DNA of 63,119 bases from Hephaestia sp. MAHUQ-44 (GCF_023806085.1 NZ_JAMSLX010000017.1:1-63119); one strand, 5' to 3'. Positions 9,589-19,479 are shown, numbered from the stretch's first letter. A program made the numbers and translations. The notes: generated by a model from the letters alone, not told the origin.

Positions 9589-9954
9589 ATGGCACGCGTC
9601 AAAAGGGGTGTAACCACCCGCGCCAAGCACAAGCGGATCCTCGAATCGGCGAAGGGCTATTACGGCCGTCGCAAGAACACGATCCGTATCGCCCGTCAGG
9701 CCGTCGAAAAGGCCGGCCAATACGCCTATCGCGACCGCAAGGTGAAGAAGCGCAGCTTCCGCGCGCTCTGGATCCAGCGGATCAACGCGGGCGTCCGCGC
9801 CGAGGGCCTGACCTATTCGCAGTTCATGCACGGGCTCAAGCTCGCCGGCGTCGAACTCGATCGGAAGGTTCTGGCCGACCTCGCGATGCACGAAGGCGGC
9901 GCGTTTAGCGCCATCGTCGCGCAGGCGAAGGCGGCACTGCCCCAGGCCGCCTGA
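9589..9954 (+). CDS. rplT: 50S ribosomal protein L20
   Basis: L20 is a 23S rRNA-binding assembly protein of the large subunit and often an autoregulator of its own operon. The 121-residue product has [28 protein letters not shown] and the C-terminal globular domain ([23 protein letters not shown]). A strong terminator follows at 9983, so rpmI-rplT can be a closed unit separate from pheST. Confidence 0.97.
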   Translation: MARVKRGVTTRAKHKRILESAKGYYGRRKNTIRIARQAVEKAGQYAYRDRKVKKRSFRALWIQRINAGVRAEGLTYSQFMHGLKLAGVELDRKVLADLAMHEGGAFSAIVAQAKAALPQAA

Positions 9955-9982
9955 AGCGCGCCTGTAGCGACCAAGATGACAA

Positions 9983-10018
9983 GGGGCGTCGGTGGCGATC
10001 ACCGGCGCCCCTTTTCGT
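9983..10018 (+). terminator. Rho-independent terminator after rplT
   Basis: GGGGCGtCGGTG and CACCGgCGCCCC form a long GC stem with a short loop, followed by TTTTCGTTT. It sits about 30 bp after the rplT stop. Either it ends the L35-L20 transcript or it attenuates read-through into pheST. The remaining 138 bp to the pheS start must then carry the pheST promoter, for which no strong consensus was picked out. Confidence 0.8.
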
Positions 10019-10156
10019 TTCGGCGCCGCATGGCTAACGACACACGACGCCCCCAATCCGGCGCACGCCCGAGTCCATACGACGCCCTGCTTTTGCCCGC
10101 CCGGTGCACAACGGCCCGTCGACAGACCCGGAGCGACCGGTTTCAATGAGGATCGA

Positions 10157-11233
10157 ATGAGCGAACGCGATCAGATGCAGCGTGACTTGCTGGCCCGGAT
10201 TGAAAGCGCCGATCTCGACGCGCTCGAGGCGGTGCGCGTCACCGCGCTCGGCAAGCAGGGGAGCATCACCGCGCTGCTCAAGTCGCTGGGCAAGATGAGC
10301 CCCGATGAGCGGCAGGCCGAAGGCCCGCGCATCCATGCGCTGCGCGAGGCGGTGACGCAGGCGATCGCGACGCGCAAGGACACGCTCGAACGCGCCGCGC
10401 TCGATGCGAGACTCGCCGCCGAAACGCTCGACATGACGCTGCCCGCCGACGCGCCGCTCGCCGGCAGCGTGCATCCGGTGAGCCAGGTGATGGACGAGCT
10501 GGCCGAAATCTTCGCCGATCTCGGCTTCGCGGTCGCGACCGGCCCCGAGATCGAGGACGATTGGCACAATTTCACCGCGCTCAATATCCCCGAAAGCCAC
10601 CCAGCGCGGGCGATGCACGATACTTTCTATTTCCCCGACGGCGACGACGGTGCGCGCAAGATGCTGCTGCGCACGCACACCTCGCCAGTGCAGATCCGGA
10701 CGATGATGGCGCAAAAGCCGCCGATCCGCATCATCGCGCCTGGGCGCACCTATCGGTCCGATTCGGATGCCACCCACACACCGATGTTCCATCAGGTCGA
10801 GGGGCTGGTGATCGACAAGGGGATCACGCTGGGGCACCTCAAATGGACGCTCGAGACCTTCCTCAAGGCGTTCTTCGAGCGCGACGACATCGTGCTTCGG
10901 CTGCGGCCGAGCTATTTCCCCTTCACCGAGCCGTCGGCCGAGGTCGATGTCGGTTTCTCGATTCAGAAGGGCAAACGCGTCATCGGCGGCAGTGACGGGT
11001 GGATGGAAGTGCTCGGTTCGGGGATGGTGCACCCCAAGGTGATCGCCGCGTGCGGGCTCGATCCGGAGGAATGGCAGGGCTTCGCGTTCGGCTGCGGGAT
11101 CGACCGGCTGGCGATGCTCAAATACGGGATGGACGATTTGCGCGCGTTTTTCGACGGCGACCTGCGCTGGCTCAAACATTACGGCTTCTCGACGCTCGAC
11201 GTCCCCACCTTGTCGGGGGGAGTCGGCGCATGA
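10157..11233 (+). CDS. pheS: Phenylalanyl-tRNA synthetase alpha subunit
   Basis: This is the catalytic alpha subunit of the (alpha-beta)2 enzyme that charges tRNA-Phe. The 358-residue product has an N-terminal coiled-coil ([15 protein letters not shown] and LGKQGSI), class II motif 2 (the R-T-H-T-S-P-V-Q segment and [20 protein letters not shown]) and motif 3 near the end ([14 protein letters not shown]). ATG 10157 follows GAGG. The stop overlaps the pheT start by four bases. Confidence 0.97.
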   Translation: MSERDQMQRDLLARIESADLDALEAVRVTALGKQGSITALLKSLGKMSPDERQAEGPRIHALREAVTQAIATRKDTLERAALDARLAAETLDMTLPADAPLAGSVHPVSQVMDELAEIFADLGFAVATGPEIEDDWHNFTALNIPESHPARAMHDTFYFPDGDDGARKMLLRTHTSPVQIRTMMAQKPPIRIIAPGRTYRSDSDATHTPMFHQVEGLVIDKGITLGHLKWTLETFLKAFFERDDIVLRLRPSYFPFTEPSAEVDVGFSIQKGKRVIGGSDGWMEVLGSGMVHPKVIAACGLDPEEWQGFAFGCGIDRLAMLKYGMDDLRAFFDGDLRWLKHYGFSTLDVPTLSGGVGA

Positions 11234-13602
11234 AGTTCACGCTGGGCTGGCTCAAGGAGCATCTCGACACCAATGCCGCGCTCGACGAGATCGTCGAGGC
11301 GCTGACCCGCGTCGGGCTCGAGGTCGAGGGTGTCGACAATCCGGGCGAAACGCTGGCCGCGTTCAAGGTCGCCAAGGTGCTGAGCGCGGCACCGCATCCC
11401 GATGCCGACAAGCTTCAGGTGTTGTCGATCGATGCCGGAGACGGCCCGCTGCAGGTCGTGTGCGGCGCACCCAATGCGCGCGCGGGGCTGATCGGGGTGT
11501 TCGGCCCGCCGGGCGCATACGTGCCGGGCGGCGGGTTCGAACTGAAGGTCGCCGCGATCCGCGGCGTCACCTCGAACGGGATGATGTGTTCGGCGCGCGA
11601 ACTCGAGATCGGCGAAGGGCATGAGGGCATCATCGAACTGCCTGGGGATGCCCCTGTCGGCACCGCTTACCCCGATTACGCCGGTTTGAACGATCCCGTC
11701 ATCGACGTGTCGATCACCCCCAACCGGCAGGATTGCATGGGCGTGCGCGGCATCGCGCGCGATCTTGCGGCAGCCGGGCTGGGCACGCTCAGGCCGCTGG
11801 CCGAGGTCTATCGGCGCGACACGATCGAACCGGTCGTGGGCGAAGGCCCCGGCCCCGACGTGCGCACCGACGATCCGGCCGGCTGCCCCGCCTTCTACGC
11901 GCAGGCGGTGTCGGGCGTGACCAACGGCGCCGCGCCCGCATGGATGGCGCGGCGGCTCAACGCAATCGGGCAGAAACCGATCTCGGTGCTGGTCGACATC
12001 ACCAATTTCGTGATGATCGATCTCGGGCGGCCGCTCCACGTCTACGACCGCGCGAAGATCAAGGGCGCGCTGGTCGCGCGGGCGGCAACCGCGGGCGAGA
12101 CCGTGCTCGCGCTCAACGGCAAGACCTATACGCTCGACGCGGGCATGACCGTGATCGCCGACGACGTGCAGGCACACGACATCGGCGGCATCATGGGCGG
12201 CGAGGAATCGGGCGTGACCGACAGCACGACCGACGTGCTGATCGAATGCGCCTATTTCGACCCCGATCATGTCGCACGCACCGGGCAGAAGCTGGGATTG
12301 ACCAGCGATGCGCGGGCACGCTTCGAGCGCGGGGTCGATCCCGCGTTCCTCGACGACGGGCTGGCAATCGCGACAAGACTGGTGCTCGATCATTGCGGCG
12401 GCACGGCGAGCGGCATCACGCGCGCGGGCACGCCGCCGACGCGCGCGCGGACGATCGGCTACGATCCGGCGCGCAGCGAGACGCTGGGCGGGCTGGCGAT
12501 CCCCGCCGATCGCCAGCAGGCGATTCTCGAAAGCCTCGGCTTCACCGTCGACGCCGATTGGGCCGTGACGGTGCCGAGCTGGCGCCGTGACGTCGATGGC
12601 CCGGCCGATCTGGTCGAGGAAGTGATCCGCATCGAGGGCATCGACAAGGTGGCGCCGGTGCCACTGGCGCGCGCGCCCGGCGTTGCCCGGCCGACCGCCA
12701 CGCCCGAGCAGAAGCTCGAACGCCGCGCCCGCCGCGCGGCCGCCGCGCGCGGGCTCGACGAAGCGGTGACGTGGAGCTTCCTCGCCGACAGCGAAGCCGC
12801 GCCGTTCGGCGGTGGGGCGTGGACGCTGGCCAATCCGATCAGCGAGGATCTGAAGGTCATGCGGCCGTCGCTGCTGCCGGGCTTGCTTGCCGCGGCCGAA
12901 CGCAATCTCAAGCGCGGCGCGACGAGCGTGCGGCTGTTCGAGATCGGGCGGCGCTACCTTGCCGATGCCGAGCGGCCGAGCCTGGGCGTGGTGCTCGCCG
13001 GGAATCGCCGCGCGCGGCATTGGGCGACCGGCAAGGCGCAAGGCTTCGATGCGTTCGATGCCAAGGCCGAGGCGCTGGCGTTGCTCGCCGCGGCGGGCGC
13101 GCCGGTGGACAATCTACAGGTGTTCGGTGACGCGGGCACGGCGTGGCATCCGGGGCAATCGGGAACGCTGCGGCTCGGGCCCAAGGCCGTGCTCGCGGCG
13201 TTCGGGATGGTGCATCCCGCGACACTCAAGGCGTTCGATCTCGACGGGCCGGTCGCCGCGGTCGAGCTGTATCTCGATGCGATTCCTGGCAAGCGTTCGA
13301 CCGGCTTCATGCGCCCGGCCTATGCGCCGCCCGCGTTGCAGGCGGTGACGCGCGACTTCGCGTTCACCGTGCCCGCCGATCTCGCCGCCGACACGCTTGT
13401 CCGCGCGATCAGGGGTGCCGACAAACAGGCCATCACCTCGGCGCGGCTGTTCGATCTGTTCGCGCGCGACGACGTCCGCTCGATGGCGGTCGAGGTGACG
13501 CTGCAACCCGCCGACAAGAGCTTCACCGACGCCGAGATCAAGGGCATCGCCGACAAGGTGGTGGCGGTAGCGGCCAAGCTCGGCGCGGTGCTGAGGGGGT
13601 AA
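11230..13602 (+). CDS. pheT: Phenylalanyl-tRNA synthetase beta subunit
   Basis: This is the non-catalytic beta subunit, which provides editing and tRNA binding. The 790-residue product has an N-terminal tRNA-binding EMAP-like domain (about residues 40-150, with [13 protein letters not shown] and VVCGAPNAR), the B3/B4 editing domain, the B5 domain, a catalytic-like core and a C-terminal anticodon-binding FDX domain. It is coupled to pheS by an ATGA overlap. The first copy of a CCCCGGC repeat begins only 8 bp after its stop. Confidence 0.97.
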   Translation: MKFTLGWLKEHLDTNAALDEIVEALTRVGLEVEGVDNPGETLAAFKVAKVLSAAPHPDADKLQVLSIDAGDGPLQVVCGAPNARAGLIGVFGPPGAYVPGGGFELKVAAIRGVTSNGMMCSARELEIGEGHEGIIELPGDAPVGTAYPDYAGLNDPVIDVSITPNRQDCMGVRGIARDLAAAGLGTLRPLAEVYRRDTIEPVVGEGPGPDVRTDDPAGCPAFYAQAVSGVTNGAAPAWMARRLNAIGQKPISVLVDITNFVMIDLGRPLHVYDRAKIKGALVARAATAGETVLALNGKTYTLDAGMTVIADDVQAHDIGGIMGGEESGVTDSTTDVLIECAYFDPDHVARTGQKLGLTSDARARFERGVDPAFLDDGLAIATRLVLDHCGGTASGITRAGTPPTRARTIGYDPARSETLGGLAIPADRQQAILESLGFTVDADWAVTVPSWRRDVDGPADLVEEVIRIEGIDKVAPVPLARAPGVARPTATPEQKLERRARRAAAARGLDEAVTWSFLADSEAAPFGGGAWTLANPISEDLKVMRPSLLPGLLAAAERNLKRGATSVRLFEIGRRYLADAERPSLGVVLAGNRRARHWATGKAQGFDAFDAKAEALALLAAAGAPVDNLQVFGDAGTAWHPGQSGTLRLGPKAVLAAFGMVHPATLKAFDLDGPVAAVELYLDAIPGKRSTGFMRPAYAPPALQAVTRDFAFTVPADLAADTLVRAIRGADKQAITSARLFDLFARDDVRSMAVEVTLQPADKSFTDAEIKGIADKVVAVAAKLGAVLRG

Positions 13603-13609
13603 GGATTGC

Positions 13610-13636
13610 GTCACCCCGGCCTCGTGCCGGGGGCCG
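13610..13636 (+). repeat. CCCCGGC hairpin repeat, left copy flanking the GIY-YIG gene
   Basis: GTCACCCCGGCCTCGTGCCGG, continuing GGGCC, is a self-pairing element with a CCCCGGC/GCCGGGG stem and a CTCGT loop. The same 26-base sequence recurs in reverse orientation at 13984-14009 with only two differences. A related short version, GTCACCCCG/CGGGGTGAC, is at 62880. The two nearby copies bracket the nuclease gene almost without spare sequence. Confidence 0.85.
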
Positions 13637-13647
13637 CTTCGCCGCAT

Positions 13648-13977
13648 TCATCCCGGCAGAGGCGGCAAGCCCAGGCCCACCGCGAGGTCGTCCCACGTCG
13701 GATTGAGTCGCTCGATCAAATTGTATTTATACTCACGGCGCCAGCGCTTGATCTGCTTCTCGCGTTGGATTGCCGCTTCCATCGTTTCCGCGACCTCGTA
13801 ATAGACCAGCGTGCGGATGGCGTAACGCTTGGTGAAACCTTCGAATGCGCCCTCGCGATGCTGAATGATTCTGCCAACGAGGTTGGAGGTCGCGCCTGTA
13901 TAGAGCGTGCCGTGATAACGCCGCGCGAGGATATAGACGCACGGGGTTCGCTCTATCGCCACGCGACGAGCCTGCAT
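13648..13977 (-). CDS. GIY-YIG nuclease domain protein (UvrC N-terminal-like), repeat-bracketed
   Basis: This 109-residue single-domain GIY-YIG protein is often auto-labelled excinuclease subunit C-like, although it lacks all other UvrC domains. The core is CVYILARRYHGTLYTGATS, in which VYI and YTG replace the canonical GIY and YIG. It is followed by the conserved Arg in LVGRIIQHREG, FTKRY, EREKQIKRW-type segments (here QREKQIKRWRREYK) and the final Asn of NPTW. These are the residues expected of an active nuclease of this subfamily. Codon use is like its neighbours. It is antisense to the flanking pheT and SDR genes. Its start is 6 bp and its stop 11 bp from inverted repeat copies. The role is unknown; self-mobilisation or repeat processing is conjecture. 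Confidence 0.85.
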   Translation of the reverse strand: MQARRVAIERTPCVYILARRYHGTLYTGATSNLVGRIIQHREGAFEGFTKRYAIRTLVYYEVAETMEAAIQREKQIKRWRREYKYNLIERLNPTWDDLAVGLGLPPLPG

Positions 13978-13983
13978 CTAGGC

Positions 13984-14009
13984 GGACCCCGGCACAAGGC
14001 CGGGGTGAC
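13984..14009 (-). repeat. CCCCGGC hairpin repeat, right copy, inverted
   Basis: GGACCCCGGCACAAGGCCGG, continuing GGTGAC, is the reverse complement of the element at 13610 at 24 of 26 positions. It begins 6 bp beyond the GIY-YIG start codon. The whole unit of repeat, gene and inverted repeat spans 400 bp. Confidence 0.85.
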
Positions 14010-14077
14010 GATTGGACAGGTTGGACCGCGCGCCCACAGGCGCTAAGGCACGCTATTCGAAGACGAAAGGACCATCC

Positions 14078-14824
14078 ATGCGCACAGCTCTTATCACCGG
14101 CGCGACCGCGGGGATCGGCGAGGCCGCCGCGCGGGCGTTTGTGGGCGCAGGGTGGCGGGTGATCGGCACCGGGCGGCGCCGCGCGCGGCTCGATGCGCTG
14201 GCGGCCGAACTGGGGGATTCCTTCCACGGCGCCGCGTTCGACGTGCGCGACGAGGGCGCGCGCGATACCGCGCTTGATGCCTTGCCCGAGAGCTTTCGCG
14301 CAATCGACCTGCTGATCAACAATGCCGGGCTCGCGCTCGGCACGGTGCCCGCGCAGGACGCCGTGCTCGATCAGTGGAAGACGATGATCGACACCAATGT
14401 CACCGCCTTGGTGTCGATCACGCGCAAGCTGCTGCCCGCGCTGATCGCGCGCAAGGGGGCGATCATCAACCTCGCATCGGTCGCGGGTACCTATCCCTAT
14501 CCGGGCGGCAACGTCTATGCGGGCACCAAGGCGTTCGTGCGCCAGTTCAGCCTCGCGATCCGATCCGATCTCGCCGGCACCGGGGTGCGCGTGACCTCGA
14601 TCGAGCCAGGGATGGTCGAAACCGAATTCACCGTCGTGCGCACCGGCGGCAACCAGCAGGCGTCGGACACGCTCTATGGCGGCGCGAACCCGATGACGGG
14701 CGCGGACATCGCCAATACGATGCTATGGGTCGCCACGCTGCCGCCGCACCTCAACATCAACACGCTCGAACTGATGCCCGTGAGCCAGTCGTTCGCTGGC
14801 TTTCAGGTAGCGCGCGACCAATAA
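14078..14824 (+). CDS. SDR family NADP-dependent dehydrogenase (YdfG-like)
   Basis: This is a 248-residue classical short-chain dehydrogenase. The cofactor motif is TGATAGIG (residues 7-14), the structural motif NNAG follows near residue 81, and the catalytic triad is S134, Y147 and K151 (VYAGTKAF). R32-R34 after the second strand suggest NADP preference. The overall pattern, with the MVETEFTVVR loop, matches YdfG-type 3-hydroxy acid / L-allo-threonine dehydrogenases, but the substrate is inferred. The start is at 14078, after the right repeat; a 58-bp gap separates it from the next gene. Confidence 0.85.
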   Translation: MRTALITGATAGIGEAAARAFVGAGWRVIGTGRRRARLDALAAELGDSFHGAAFDVRDEGARDTALDALPESFRAIDLLINNAGLALGTVPAQDAVLDQWKTMIDTNVTALVSITRKLLPALIARKGAIINLASVAGTYPYPGGNVYAGTKAFVRQFSLAIRSDLAGTGVRVTSIEPGMVETEFTVVRTGGNQQASDTLYGGANPMTGADIANTMLWVATLPPHLNINTLELMPVSQSFAGFQVARDQ

Positions 14825-14882
14825 AGCCACGGCGCCCCGGCAATGCGTCGGGGAGGCACCACTCAACCGCGGAGGGTCGGCG

Positions 14883-15764
14883 ATGACGGACCACGACATG
14901 ATCGGGATTGCCAGCGACCGGCTGTCGGCGGCGATCAATCCGATGGGTGCCGAGTTGACGCATCTGCGCGATGCCGCCGGCCGCGACCTGATGACCGACG
15001 CCGATCCGGCGTTCTGGCCCAAGCATGCGCCGATCCTGTTTCCGGTGATCGGATGCGTTGGCGACGGGACGATCCGGCTCGCGGGCAAGAGCTACGCGAT
15101 GCCCAAGCACGGTTTTGCGCGCGATCATCGCTTCGAGGTGATCGAGACGACCGCCGCGAGCGCGCGTTTCCAGTTGACCGACAACGCCGCGACGCGGGCG
15201 CATTATCCTTATGCCTTCGCGCTTGAGATCGGCTTCACGATCACCGCGGCGACGCTGGCGATCGACGCGCGGATCACCAACCGGTCGGGCATCGTGATGC
15301 CTGCGCAATTCGGCTTCCATCCGGCATTCGCCTGGCCGCTGCCCTATGGCGCGGCGCGCGGCGACCATATGATCACCTTCTCGACCGACGAGCCAGGGGC
15401 GCTCAAGCGCGTCGATGCCGAGGGGTTGATCGCCGACCGCGCGCGCCGCTCGCCGCTGGAGGGGCGCGTCCTGGCGCTCGACGATGCGCTGTTTACCGAC
15501 GACGCGCTGATCTGGGACCCCGTGCACTCGAGCAGCGTGCGGTACGGCGCCGGCGCGGGCCCAGCGCTCGACGTGGCATTTCCCGATACGCCCGCACTCG
15601 GCATCTGGACCAAGCCGGGCGCGGCGTTCGTGTGCATCGAGCCGTGGCACGGCATCGCCGACCCGCACGATTTCACCGGCGACTTCCGCTCCAAGCCCGG
15701 CGTGTTCACGATTCCGCCGGGCCAGGACAAGCGAATCGGGATGGCCGTGACGCTGGTGGCGTAG
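14883..15764 (+). CDS. Aldose 1-epimerase family protein (LacX-like)
   Basis: This 293-residue galactose-mutarotase-like beta-sandwich protein is of the LacX / YeaD-like group. Visible family features are GAELTHLRDA near the N-terminus, PKHGFARDHRFEV with a conserved His, FGFHPAFAWPLP with the second His, and the late CIEPWHGIADP segment with the likely catalytic Glu. Such proteins interconvert sugar anomers or bind sugar phosphates; no substrate can be given. The start has a GGAGG nearby. prfC follows 65 bp downstream. Confidence 0.85.
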   Translation: MTDHDMIGIASDRLSAAINPMGAELTHLRDAAGRDLMTDADPAFWPKHAPILFPVIGCVGDGTIRLAGKSYAMPKHGFARDHRFEVIETTAASARFQLTDNAATRAHYPYAFALEIGFTITAATLAIDARITNRSGIVMPAQFGFHPAFAWPLPYGAARGDHMITFSTDEPGALKRVDAEGLIADRARRSPLEGRVLALDDALFTDDALIWDPVHSSSVRYGAGAGPALDVAFPDTPALGIWTKPGAAFVCIEPWHGIADPHDFTGDFRSKPGVFTIPPGQDKRIGMAVTLVA

Positions 15765-15829
15765 CCCCCACACCCCCCTTTCCAATAAAAAGATGCCAGC
15801 CCGCGCCGGCATGCATTATGGGCCCCCGC

Positions 15830-17359
15830 ATGACCCCTTCTCCCCGCCGTACCTTCGCGATCATCGCGCATCCCGACGCAGGCAAGACCACACTGACCGA
15901 GAAACTGCTGCTTCAGGGCGGCGCGATCCATCTCGCCGGCGAGGTCAAGGCGCGCGGCGCGGCGCGGCGGGCGCGCTCCGACTGGATGGCGATCGAACAG
16001 CAGCGCGGCATCTCCGTCACCTCGTCGGTGATGACGTTCGAACGCGAGGGCATCACCTTCAACCTGCTCGACACGCCGGGACATGAGGATTTCAGCGAGG
16101 ACACCTATCGCACGCTGACCGCGGTCGATTCGGCGGTGATGGTGATCGACGCGGCGCGCGGAATCGAGGCGCAGACGCGCAAGCTGTTCGAGGTGTGCCG
16201 GCTGCGCAACGTGCCGATCATCACCTTCGTCAACAAGGTCGATCGCGAGGGGCGGCCACCGTTCGAATTGCTCGACGAGATCGCCGACGTGCTTGCGCTC
16301 GACGTCGCGCCGATGAGCTGGCCGGTCGGCATGGGCGGCACGTTCGAGGGGGTGTACGACATCGCCCGCAATCGCATCGCGCGCCCCGACGGGCCGAGCC
16401 GCGATTTCCACGGCCGGATCGAGGACGCGCCGACGCTGCCCGAGGAGACGCGCGACGAAATCGAGCTGGCCGGGGCAGGCTATGCGGCGTTCGACGCGGC
16501 GGCGTATCAGCATGGCGATCTGACCCCGGTCTATTTCGGTTCGGCGCTCAAGGATTTCGGCGTTGCCGAACTGATCGATGCGCTGGCGGCCTATGCGCCG
16601 GGGCCGCGATCGCAGCCCGCCGAGCCGGCCCCCATCGCCCCCGACAATAATGAAGTGACGGGGTTCGTGTTCAAGGTACAGGCCAATATGGACCCGCAGC
16701 ATCGCGACAGAATCGCGTTCATGCGGCTGTGCTCGGGCACCTTCAGGCGCGGCATGAAGCTGACCCCGACGGGGCATGGCAAACCGATCGCGGTGCATTC
16801 GCCGATCCTGTTCTTCGCGCAGAATCGCGAGCTGGCCGACGAGGCGTTTCCGGGTGACATCATCGGCATTCCCAACCACGGCACGCTGCGGGTGGGCGAT
16901 ACGCTGAGCGAGAAAGCGGCGGTGCGCTTTACCGGACTGCCCAATTTCGCACCCGAGATCCTGCGCCGCGTGGTGCTGAAAGACCCCACCAAGACCAAGC
17001 AGTTGCGCAAGGCGCTGGACGACATGGCCGAGGAAGGCGTGACGCAGGTCTTCTACCCCGAGATCGGCGCCAATTGGGTGATCGGCGTGGTCGGGCAGCT
17101 CCAGCTCGACGTGCTGCTGAGCCGGCTCGCGGCCGAATATAAGGTCGGCGCCGCGCTCGAAATCGCGCCGTTCGAAACCGCGCGCTGGGTCGCGGCCGAT
17201 GATGCCGCCGACCTCAAGGCGTTCACCGACCTCAACCGCGGCGCGATGGCCAGGGACCGCGACGGCAATCCCGTCTTCATGGCCAAGACCGCGTGGGAGA
17301 TCGGCTATGTCGCCGATCGCTATCCCAAGGTCCGCTTCATGGCGACGCTCGAACGGTAG
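15830..17359 (+). CDS. prfC: Peptide chain release factor 3
   Basis: RF3 is a GTPase that recycles RF1/RF2 from the ribosome. The 509-residue product has the G1 motif HPDAGKTTLTEKLL, G3 DTPGHEDFSEDTYR, G4 NKVDRE, an EF-Tu-like second domain and the RF3 C-terminal domain. The RGISVTSSVM switch segment separates RF3 from EF-G. ATG 15830 is preferred to the in-frame ATG 15818 because the family starts about five residues before the first strand. A dispersed inverted repeat lies directly downstream, at a convergent junction. Confidence 0.95.
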   Translation: MTPSPRRTFAIIAHPDAGKTTLTEKLLLQGGAIHLAGEVKARGAARRARSDWMAIEQQRGISVTSSVMTFEREGITFNLLDTPGHEDFSEDTYRTLTAVDSAVMVIDAARGIEAQTRKLFEVCRLRNVPIITFVNKVDREGRPPFELLDEIADVLALDVAPMSWPVGMGGTFEGVYDIARNRIARPDGPSRDFHGRIEDAPTLPEETRDEIELAGAGYAAFDAAAYQHGDLTPVYFGSALKDFGVAELIDALAAYAPGPRSQPAEPAPIAPDNNEVTGFVFKVQANMDPQHRDRIAFMRLCSGTFRRGMKLTPTGHGKPIAVHSPILFFAQNRELADEAFPGDIIGIPNHGTLRVGDTLSEKAAVRFTGLPNFAPEILRRVVLKDPTKTKQLRKALDDMAEEGVTQVFYPEIGANWVIGVVGQLQLDVLLSRLAAEYKVGAALEIAPFETARWVAADDAADLKAFTDLNRGAMARDRDGNPVFMAKTAWEIGYVADRYPKVRFMATLER

Positions 17360-17365
17360 GCCCTT

Positions 17366-17451
17366 CCGTTCGCTCTGAGCCTGTCGGAGGGCCGACTCGC
17401 TTTCTTCCAGCGCAAGAAAGAGCGGTGCTTCGACAGGCTCAGCACGAACGG
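17366..17451. repeat. Dispersed inverted repeat (CTTCGACAGGCTCAGCACGAACGG family)
   Basis: The left arm begins CCGTTCGCTCTGAGCCTGTCGG and the right arm is CTTCGACAGGCTCAGCACGA followed by ACGG. They are imperfect reverse complements around about 35 bases. This is a common dispersed intergenic repeat in sphingomonads and other Proteobacteria. It lies between the convergent prfC and aminopeptidase P genes, where it may terminate both transcripts. Further copies are at 25265, 36203 and 42636. Confidence 0.9.
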
Positions 17452-17463
17452 CATGTATATGCG

Positions 17464-19260
17464 CTACCCGATCGGCGCGCATTTGGCTTCGAGCCACGCG
17501 CGGTCGTCGCCGTCCAGCTCGGGGCCGATCTTTTCCAGCACCTTGGCGTGGTAGGCGTTGAGCCAGGCCAGTTCGCGCGCGCTGAGCAGTTCGGGCAGGA
17601 TCAGCGAGCGTTCGATCGGCACGAACGTCAGCGTTTCGAACCCCAGCATCGGCATGTCGCCCCGCGGCACCGCGCGCTCGACGACGAGCACCAGCGTCTC
17701 GATGCGGATGCCGTATTCGCCTTCCTTGTAATAGCCGGGCTCGTTCGAGAGGATCATGCCGGGTTCGAGCGGAACCGAGGGTCCGCCGCCGGGATAATTG
17801 GGCTTGGCGATCCGCGCCGGGCCTTCGTGGACCGAGAGGTACGCGCCGACGCCGTGACCGGTGCCGTGCGCATAATCGAGCCCGACTTCCCATAGCGGCC
17901 GCCGCGCGAAACCATCGAGCTGGCCGCCGTTGGTGCCAGGCGGGAACAAGGCGCTATCGAGCGCGATATTGCCCCGGAGCACGCGGGTGAAGCGATCCTT
18001 CATCTCGTGGGTCGGCTCGCCAATCGACAGGACGCGGGTGACGTCGGTGGTGCCGTCTTCATATTGGCCGCCCGAATCGACCAGATACAGGTCGCCGGGC
18101 TTGAGTTCGGCATTCGATGCGGGGGTCGAATGGTAATGCGGGCTGGCGCCGTGGGCACCGGTGGCCGAGATCGTGTCGAACGACGTGTCTTTGAGCTTGC
18201 CCGTCGCCTGACGGAAGTCGAGCAGCTTGGCGACGCAATCGAGCTCGGTCAGCCCGCCGTTGGGCGCGGTTTCCTCGACCCAGCGCAGGAAGCGGCTGAG
18301 CGCGGCGCCGTCGCGGACGCTCGCGGCGCGGTGGCCCGCGATCTCGGCCGCGTTCTTGATCGCCTTGGTGCGCACCACGGGATCGCGCAAGGGCAGCACG
18401 GTCGCGCCGCCCGCCTCAAGCGCGTCGAAGATCGCGGCGACGGCATTGTCGGGATCGGCGGCGATGCGCCGCCCCGCGAACCCGGCGAGTGCGGGCGCAA
18501 AAGCGGTGCGATCATGGAGGCGCACCGCATTGCCGAGATGCTGGCGCACCGCATCGGTCACTTTATCGGGGGCAACGTAGAGATCGGCGGTGCCGTCGGC
18601 CGCGACGATCGCATAGGCAAGCGCGACCGGCGTGTGCGCGACATCACCGCCGCGCACGTTGAGCGCCCAGGCGATCGAATCGAGCGCCGAGAGCACGACC
18701 GCGTCGGCCTTCTCCGCAGCGAGCCAGTCAGCGATTTCCTGCCGCTTCTGCGCCGAGGACTTGCCCGCGGCGGCATCGGGCTGGACCGCGAGCCTGGCAT
18801 CGGACGGCTGGGGGCGATCGGCCCAGACGGCATCGATCGGGTTGTGTTCGACCGGCACCAGCGCCGCGCCGACCTGAGCCAGTGCCGCCGAGGCCTGTTC
18901 GACCCAGTGGCGCGTATGAAGCCACGGATCATAGCCCACGCGCGCGCCGGCGGCGGCGTGCTCCGCCAGCCAATCGGCGATGGTGACGTCGGGCACGGGC
19001 ACATATTGCCAATGGCTGCCATCGACCTGCTGGCGGACCTGAAGCGTGTAGCGCCCGTCGGTGAAGATCGCGGCCTGTTCGGGCATCACCACCGCACTGC
19101 CGGCCGAACCTTCAAAGCCCGTGAGCCAGGCGAGGCGCTGCGCATAGGCGCCGACATATTCGCTCATATGCTCGTCGGTGAGCGGCACGACGAAACCATC
19201 GAGCGTCTGCCGCTTCAATTGCGCGCGAAGGGCCTCGAGTCGGGCAGCATAAGTGGACAT
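17464..19260 (-). CDS. pepP: Xaa-Pro aminopeptidase (aminopeptidase P, M24B)
   Basis: This is a 598-residue manganese-type M24 peptidase of the long, three-domain aminopeptidase P form, which removes N-terminal residues preceding proline. Two creatinase-like N-terminal domains (about 1-160 and 170-320) precede the pita-bread catalytic domain. Metal ligands are seen in LVDSGGQYEDGTTDVTR (two Asp), GTGHGVGAYLSVHEGP (His) and the two Glu of SNEPGYYKEGEYGIRIE. A C-terminal DUF-like extension is usual for this form. No signal peptide is seen, so it is probably cytosolic. Confidence 0.93.
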   Translation of the reverse strand: MSTYAARLEALRAQLKRQTLDGFVVPLTDEHMSEYVGAYAQRLAWLTGFEGSAGSAVVMPEQAAIFTDGRYTLQVRQQVDGSHWQYVPVPDVTIADWLAEHAAAGARVGYDPWLHTRHWVEQASAALAQVGAALVPVEHNPIDAVWADRPQPSDARLAVQPDAAAGKSSAQKRQEIADWLAAEKADAVVLSALDSIAWALNVRGGDVAHTPVALAYAIVAADGTADLYVAPDKVTDAVRQHLGNAVRLHDRTAFAPALAGFAGRRIAADPDNAVAAIFDALEAGGATVLPLRDPVVRTKAIKNAAEIAGHRAASVRDGAALSRFLRWVEETAPNGGLTELDCVAKLLDFRQATGKLKDTSFDTISATGAHGASPHYHSTPASNAELKPGDLYLVDSGGQYEDGTTDVTRVLSIGEPTHEMKDRFTRVLRGNIALDSALFPPGTNGGQLDGFARRPLWEVGLDYAHGTGHGVGAYLSVHEGPARIAKPNYPGGGPSVPLEPGMILSNEPGYYKEGEYGIRIETLVLVVERAVPRGDMPMLGFETLTFVPIERSLILPELLSARELAWLNAYHAKVLEKIGPELDGDDRAWLEAKCAPIG

Positions 19261-19454
19261 GCAGGTTCCTCGAACTGGTGTTGGCGAGCGCTCTCAAGTT
19301 GACAAAGTTGACGCTCTGGCGCGGCACCCTTCCTCACCCCGGATGCAGGGCACGGGCGGGCATCGCTGAGGCGCCCCTTGTGGCAGATTTCCAGCGTGTA
19401 GGACAGGCTGCACCGATCGGAGGGGCAAGGATCGCACCGCACCGTCGCGTCTCA

Positions 19455-19479
19455 CATACAAAATAATATTTCTTGTATG
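19455..19479. promoter_or_regulatory. AT-rich palindrome upstream of the esterase gene
   Basis: CATACAA at 19455-19461 and TTGTATG at 19473-19479 are perfect 7-bp inverted arms around AATAATATTTC. This AT island in very GC-rich DNA lies 40 bp before the esterase start, so it could be an operator overlapping its promoter. The remainder of 19261-19519 shows no gene. A TTGACAAAGTTGACGC tract near 19298 reads like a -35-rich region of unclear direction. Confidence 0.45.
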
